The notes under the pieces are model-generated. The model did no database searches and had not been told where the DNA came from. It worked only from the letters and a program-made list of their open reading frames with translations. From Methanothrix sp. (GTDB taxonomy: Archaea; Halobacteriota; Methanosarcinia; Methanotrichales; Methanotrichaceae), in the NCBI GenBank assembly GCA_011391755.1, contig JAABPZ010000003.1, positions 1-16,133 of the forward strand: a stretch of 16,133 nucleotides of DNA. Direction: 5' to 3'. This document shows positions 11,871 to 16,133 of this stretch, one piece after another. Every line of letters begins with the position of its first letter. The first letter of the stretch is position 1. A program made the position numbers and the translations under genes.

Positions 11871-13798
11871 TTGAGTATGCTGCATCCCAACTCATTCTCC
11901 TTTCCCTTCGCTCCGTTGGGCTTGGTGATGAAGTAGGTATAGCCCTTCAGCGTCCTGTTCAGTTGTGCTTCAATCCGCTCCAGCTCTTTCTTAGGGATGC
12001 ACAAATGCTTGTCCACGCAGCGGTCCATGATCGCCCAGATGTAGTCCTTGGTCTCGTAGTTAAAGAAGTCCAGGAGCTTGAGGCAGGTGTCGCCCTCCAC
12101 CTTCTGGCAGATGTACCAGTCGTCGCTGTCAGCCATGACGTGCACCTCGTGAGCGCATCCCAGAAGGTTGTGAAAGTCGCCCAGGGTGTCCTGGTAGGCA
12201 CCCAGTAGGAAAATGCCCAGGTAGTAGTCCTCGTTCTCCCGCAGGGTGTGCATATCCAGGTACTCCAGGCCCTCGCTGTCCCCGGCATAGCGCTTGATCT
12301 CCCCGTCCGAGTCACAGGTGATATCTACAATCCTCCCTCTCTCGCTGGGCATCTCGTTCAAGCGATGCAGGGGGATGGTGGGAAAGATCTGCTCCACGCC
12401 CCACATATCCGGCACGGACTGAAAGAGAGAGAAGTTGCCGATGTACTTCTGACTGACCAGCTTCTTCAGCTCCTGAAACTCATCTGACTCGTCCTCGGCC
12501 TGCTTGGCCAGGAATGCCGCCTTCTTGCAGACCATTCCGAAGAGAGTCTCACCTTTGGCTCGCTCCTCAAGGCCGATATTGCCCAGGTTGAAGGAGTCAT
12601 AAAGCTCGTCCCGATACTGCAAGGCGTCGTGATAGTGCTCCTTGTAGTTATCGATGTTGATCTCCTTGAAAGCGCTGCACAGATCGTCGATCTGAATGGG
12701 ATCCTCCTCTTTGGGAGTGCGCAGGAGCGAGTCCTTGACATTCTTTCGACCGATGATCTTGAAGATGAGCAGGCTGTGGTAGGCAGCGATGGCCCTCCCG
12801 CTCTCCGAGACGATGGTGGGGCAGGGGACATCCTCGTCATCGCAGATCTTTTGCACGGTGTAGACCACATCATTGGCATACTCGCGCAGAGTGTAGTTGG
12901 CGCTGGAGGGAGTGGCCGTGTTAGAGCCGTTGTAATCCACAGAAAGGCCGCCACCCACGTTCAGGTACTCGATATTGGCCATCTTGCGTGCCTTGGCGTA
13001 GACACGAGCCGCCTCGTTCATGGCGTTTTTGATGGTCCTTATATCCGTGATCTGCGAGCCGATGTGAAAGTGAATCATCTTCAGGCTCTCTATGATACCC
13101 TTTTCCCGCAGTATCTTCATAAGCTCCAAGGCCTCGCTGGTGGACAGGCCGAACTTGGCCGAATCGCCACCCGATTCCACCCAGCGGCCGGAGCCGCGGG
13201 CAAAGAGCTTGACTCTCATGCCCACCCGGGGAGTGACGCCCATCTGCTCGGCATACTTCAGAATATCAAAAATCTCCTCGAAGAGATCGACTACTATTAC
13301 TATATTATTTACATTATGGATGCTCAGAGCCAGACGCAGATAGTCCTCGTCCTTGTAGCCGTTGCAGATGAGAAGTGCCTCTTTGGGCAGGCCCAGGGAT
13401 AGCGCTGCCAGTAGCTCTGCTTTCGTGCCCACCTCCAGGCCGATCCCGTGCCGGGCTCCATATTTGATGATGTACTCGATTACCTCTTTTCTCTGATTGA
13501 CCTTCATGGGGAAGATGGGCTGATAGGTGCCTTTGTAGGAGAATTCGGCGATAGAGCCTAAAAATGCGCCTGTGATCTCATTGATCCGATCCTCCAGGAT
13601 CTGAGGGAAGCGTAGGAGCACGGGAAACTCCAGGTCGCTGGATTTTTCGATCTCCTTGATGAGGTCCATAACATCCACGAACCTCGCCCGGTCTTTGTTG
13701 GGAAATATAATAATATTACCTTTATCATTAACTGAAAAATAGCCATTGCCCCAATTCTCTATCCCGTAGTGCTCCAAAGAATCTTCAGCTTTCCACAT
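11864..13798 (-). CDS. speA: biosynthetic arginine decarboxylase, PLP-dependent (SpeA)
   Basis: 644 residues from ATG 13798, close to the usual 630-660 of SpeA. It converts arginine to agmatine and CO2, the first step of polyamine synthesis. Visible: the N-terminal YGIENWGNGYF, the PLP lysine in YQPIFPMKVNQRKEVIEY (Lys99), GLEVGTKAELLAA, the HFHIGSQITDI motif, YLNVGGGLSVDYNGS, SESGRAIAAYHSLLI, and the C-terminal catalytic-cysteine segment DITCDSDGEI. The frame is open nine codons further to a TTG, but ATG 13798 (MWKAEDSLEHYGI) matches the family start and has AAGG nine bases upstream. A TATA box (13858-13868) gives its own promoter downstream of Hef. Many euryarchaea make agmatine with the small pyruvoyl-dependent enzyme instead, so this bacterial-type gene suggests transfer into the lineage. 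Confidence 0.93.
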   Translation of the reverse strand: MWKAEDSLEHYGIENWGNGYFSVNDKGNIIIFPNKDRARFVDVMDLIKEIEKSSDLEFPVLLRFPQILEDRINEITGAFLGSIAEFSYKGTYQPIFPMKVNQRKEVIEYIIKYGARHGIGLEVGTKAELLAALSLGLPKEALLICNGYKDEDYLRLALSIHNVNNIVIVVDLFEEIFDILKYAEQMGVTPRVGMRVKLFARGSGRWVESGGDSAKFGLSTSEALELMKILREKGIIESLKMIHFHIGSQITDIRTIKNAMNEAARVYAKARKMANIEYLNVGGGLSVDYNGSNTATPSSANYTLREYANDVVYTVQKICDDEDVPCPTIVSESGRAIAAYHSLLIFKIIGRKNVKDSLLRTPKEEDPIQIDDLCSAFKEINIDNYKEHYHDALQYRDELYDSFNLGNIGLEERAKGETLFGMVCKKAAFLAKQAEDESDEFQELKKLVSQKYIGNFSLFQSVPDMWGVEQIFPTIPLHRLNEMPSERGRIVDITCDSDGEIKRYAGDSEGLEYLDMHTLRENEDYYLGIFLLGAYQDTLGDFHNLLGCAHEVHVMADSDDWYICQKVEGDTCLKLLDFFNYETKDYIWAIMDRCVDKHLCIPKKELERIEAQLNRTLKGYTYFITKPNGAKGKENELGCSILKS

Positions 13799-13857
13799 GT
13801 CACCTCGCCTTCTCCATAAAACCAATTCGCATCAAACATTTCTAAAGTGCCCTTTTT

Positions 13858-13868
13858 GATATATAAAG
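13858..13868 (-). promoter_or_regulatory. TATA box of speA
   Basis: On the minus strand the sequence reads CTTTATATATC, a near-canonical archaeal TATA box. A start about 25 bases downstream (near 13834) leaves a leader of about 35 bases before ATG 13798. This indicates that speA is transcribed independently of the hef gene upstream. Confidence 0.6.
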
Positions 13869-13911
13869 CATCATGCCGATGAGGCTTTGCAAGTTGATGT
13901 TGCTTAACTCA

Positions 13912-16133
13912 TTACCCTTTGTAGTCCCCGCCTACCAGTTCGCGAATGCGCTGTGCGATCTTGGGCCCCACCAGTTCTACCTCTTGCAGTTGCAGAGACG
14001 AAGCGGTCATGATCTTCTCGACGGATCCGAAGTGCTTGAGCAGGTTCTTGGCTACCGTTGGCCCCACGCTGGAAATGGCCGAGATCAAGTATTCTTGCTG
14101 CTCTTTAAGAGTCCTGGCGGTCTTGTGGCCGTGCAACTTAGGCTCGCGCCCCTCTCGCATCTCTCGATGGGCCAGTTGGGCAATAACCGCGACCGTTTCA
14201 TTCCGGTCTTCCGTGGGAATGATGGGCACGCCATAGTCCACAGCCACAGAAATCATTGCTCCGCGAATAGATCCAGCATTCATCTGCGTGGTGTAAAGAT
14301 CCCTGCCCTCTAAAATCAAAACCGGCCGCTCGTAAGTCCTGGCCAAATCCGCAATCTGCCGAAATAAGTTTCTCTCTGGATCGATGATAGAGGCCACAAA
14401 ATCATGCGCCGTTTTGCGTTCGACGGCCACCCGATCACTGACCACATAGTCTCCTACCTCCAGATTCTTGACGGTGACTTCGAGGCCCAGAGACTCCAGA
14501 AGCTTTGCCATCTCCCTCTCCCTTGAGTCCACAAAAATTTTTGCGGAAATTTTGCCGGGATCTTCCGCTCCCGTTGGCTCTTTTTGAACATCACTTTCAT
14601 CCATCTTTGCGGGATGGGCCGGATCCTCTGTTATCTGCAGTTGCCGGGGCAAAAACTCCTTCTGCATAGATTCCGAAGGTTGACCGCTCATATCCCGTAT
14701 CTGCCGGTTCATGTTCTTTTCTTTGCGCTCCGATATCCAGTGATAGGCCTCATCGCGCGTACCTTTGGCCATTAATACTACTACTCTGCCAGCTCTCGCC
14801 CTGCCGGTCCTGCCTTTACGCTGAATGCTGCGAATCTCGGAGGGCACCGGCTCATAAAAGAGAACCAGATCTGTAGCAGGAATATCGATTCCTTCCTCGC
14901 CTACCGAGGTGGCAATGAGGACATTGTAGTCGCCGGCCCGAAATTTCTGCAGAATCTCAGCTTGCTTTTTTTGGCTGAGGCCTTGATCATTATCGCGACT
15001 GGACTGCCCCACGAATCGTACGGCCAAAATGGCGGGATCATCTTTGAGGAAGGAGAGAAGAGATGTGGCTGTGTCCCGATAGTTGGTAAAGACCATGATG
15101 CGAGACTCTGGCTTCGCAGCAATCTGCTCATGCAGTATTCTCTTTACGGCGGCAGGCTTAGGATGCTCCACCTCCAGGCTATGCAGGTCATCTACAACCT
15201 GCAAGAATCCGGGGTCCTGCATTATGCGACGGGAGGCTTTGGAACCGCTACGCGAGAGGGCTTCACCTTCTAGCCTCTGAAAATATCTGGCCAGTGCATC
15301 CGGTCCCTGCGTCTCGGCCAGCTCAACGGCATGATGCAATTTGAGAATCTCGGCCATGAGAGAAATGGCCACGAATGTAGATTTATTTGCCAGCGTCTTG
15401 GCCGAGGACATGAGGGTAGCCTGCAGCCCGAGAAGCTCTCTCTTGGAGGACTTGGCATCGATCCTGACCGGACTTATGCCTAAAAGGTTCAGATCATCGA
15501 TTCTGCGGCTGAGGAGCTCCTCGATGGCTGAACGAATAAGCAGAAGCTCTTTAGGAACGGTAAGCTTCACCCACTCTATCTCCCGATCGTGAACAAATGG
15601 GGCGACATCAGGATCATTTTCCGTGCGGGTCTGGATCTTCTCAATGGATAGGTTGGTGCATATCTCAGCGATCTTCTCGCTCTGGCTGCCCGGGCTGGCG
15701 GTAATCCCCAGGACCAGCGGGCTTTTCGCCTCGCGATGATAGCGATTCGCGATATAGACGTATGCGTAGTTGCCCACTGCTCGGTGCGCCTCGTCGAATA
15801 TCACCAGGGATACATCCTTAAGATCGATCCTTCGAGAGAGAAGATCGTTTTCTATCACCTGTGGAGTGGATACAACGATGCGGCTCTTCCCCCAGGATTC
15901 GATTCTATTTTCCGGAGAATTCTCTCCGGTCATCATGGAGATGATATCTCTGTCTTTGAGCACACGCTGCAAGAAAACAGCATGCTGCTCCACCAGTGGC
16001 TTGGTAGGAGCCAGGAAAAGGACTTTGCCCTTATCCATTCGAGCCAGCAGCACCATGAGTGCTATGACGGTCTTGCCAAGACCCGTGGGTACTACTATGA
16101 GACTGGAGGCCGTGAGAGCCGTGGCGGCCAAAT
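13912..16133 (-). CDS. hef: Hef: archaeal XPF-family helicase/nuclease (N-terminus outside window)
   Basis: About 740 residues visible; the frame remains open to the window end, so the first few dozen residues are missing. Hef processes stalled replication forks and branched DNA and is related to eukaryotic FANCM and XPF. Counting from the first full codon: helicase motif I PTGLGKT (15-21), DEAH (113-116), TASP (144-147), a helical insert typical of Hef (about 190-320), GEEGIDIP (411-418) and motif VI QRKGRTGR (437-444). After a linker (about 480-528) comes the nuclease domain: KIFVDSRERE (531-540), GDYVVSD (560-566), the catalytic ERK (571-573) and the IRGAMISVAVDYG helix (622-634). Tandem helix-hairpin-helix motifs close the protein (ISSVGPTVAKNLL and VELVGPKIAQRI). 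All catalytic residues are present, so both activities should be intact. Confidence 0.95.
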   Translation of the reverse strand, partial: LAATALTASSLIVVPTGLGKTVIALMVLLARMDKGKVLFLAPTKPLVEQHAVFLQRVLKDRDIISMMTGENSPENRIESWGKSRIVVSTPQVIENDLLSRRIDLKDVSLVIFDEAHRAVGNYAYVYIANRYHREAKSPLVLGITASPGSQSEKIAEICTNLSIEKIQTRTENDPDVAPFVHDREIEWVKLTVPKELLLIRSAIEELLSRRIDDLNLLGISPVRIDAKSSKRELLGLQATLMSSAKTLANKSTFVAISLMAEILKLHHAVELAETQGPDALARYFQRLEGEALSRSGSKASRRIMQDPGFLQVVDDLHSLEVEHPKPAAVKRILHEQIAAKPESRIMVFTNYRDTATSLLSFLKDDPAILAVRFVGQSSRDNDQGLSQKKQAEILQKFRAGDYNVLIATSVGEEGIDIPATDLVLFYEPVPSEIRSIQRKGRTGRARAGRVVVLMAKGTRDEAYHWISERKEKNMNRQIRDMSGQPSESMQKEFLPRQLQITEDPAHPAKMDESDVQKEPTGAEDPGKISAKIFVDSREREMAKLLESLGLEVTVKNLEVGDYVVSDRVAVERKTAHDFVASIIDPERNLFRQIADLARTYERPVLILEGRDLYTTQMNAGSIRGAMISVAVDYGVPIIPTEDRNETVAVIAQLAHREMREGREPKLHGHKTARTLKEQQEYLISAISSVGPTVAKNLLKHFGSVEKIMTASSLQLQEVELVGPKIAQRIRELVGGDYKG

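Noticed and set aside
12629..13402. 257-codon plus-strand frame inside speA
   Set aside because: Shadow of the conserved SpeA reading frame on the other strand; the translation shows no motif and the start lacks an SD.
13873..14313. 146-codon plus-strand frame over the end of hef and its downstream gap
   Set aside because: Mostly antisense to the Hef helix-hairpin-helix and nuclease region, with no SD and no domain.
1..16133. tRNA, rRNA, CRISPR array, insertion sequence or phage genes
   Set aside because: I looked for cloverleaf ends, regularly spaced repeats and transposase or phage motifs on both strands and saw none.

Overview
The window reads as chromosome of a methanogenic archaeon (Euryarchaeota). 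Evidence: a Hef-type helicase/nuclease, which is an archaeal protein; a formate dehydrogenase/FdhC formate module; purine-rich Shine-Dalgarno (SD) sites matching GGAGGTGA; TATA-like boxes about 25 bases before predicted transcript starts; and T-rich gene ends. Gene content (formate dehydrogenase in an unusual arrangement, a bacterial-type SpeA, a lone prenyltransferase-repeat protein) would fit a Methanothrix/Methanosaeta-like organism. That lineage call is an impression, not a demonstrated identity.

Layout. (1) 1-2859, plus strand: the C-terminal part of a formate dehydrogenase catalytic subunit, then, two bases after its stop, a flavoprotein of the NfnA/SudB type, then a formate channel of the FNT family. 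(2) 2930-3799, minus strand: a prenyltransferase/squalene-oxidase-repeat protein. (3) 3930-6151, plus strand: the most unusual part. Two fluoride riboswitch aptamers lie about 480 bases apart. The first precedes a 99-residue protein that is only the N-terminal beta-grasp domain of glutamine synthetase. The second precedes a CPA2-type cation/proton antiporter followed by a universal stress protein. In both, the 3' end of the aptamer (CACCTAC) is perfectly complementary to a GTAGGTG placed on the start region of the gene, so the expression platform can be read directly. (4) 6158-7300, minus strand: a HIT-family protein with an altered histidine triad and an upstream YkgJ-type cysteine-cluster protein, probably one operon. 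(5) 7439-7903, plus: an orphan helical protein. (6) 7987-8142, minus: a 51-residue CxxC protein with a perfect SD. (7) 8444-10360, minus: a large membrane protein with an extracytoplasmic transglutaminase domain, divergent from (8) 10457-11398, plus: a cytosine-deaminase/GNAT fusion, followed by a small cupin. (9) 11864-16133, minus: biosynthetic arginine decarboxylase (SpeA) and, upstream of it, Hef, which runs off the window edge.

How the genes fit together: region 1 probably takes up formate and oxidises it, but the electron-accepting subunit is not the usual F420-binding FdhB. Region 3 looks like a fluoride-response locus: fluoride binding would free the translation start of an exporter-type antiporter and a stress protein. 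The other genes appear to be ordinary housekeeping or accessory functions without an obvious shared pathway. I saw no tRNA or rRNA genes, CRISPR arrays or insertion sequences. All family assignments come from reading motifs by eye; no database search was run.
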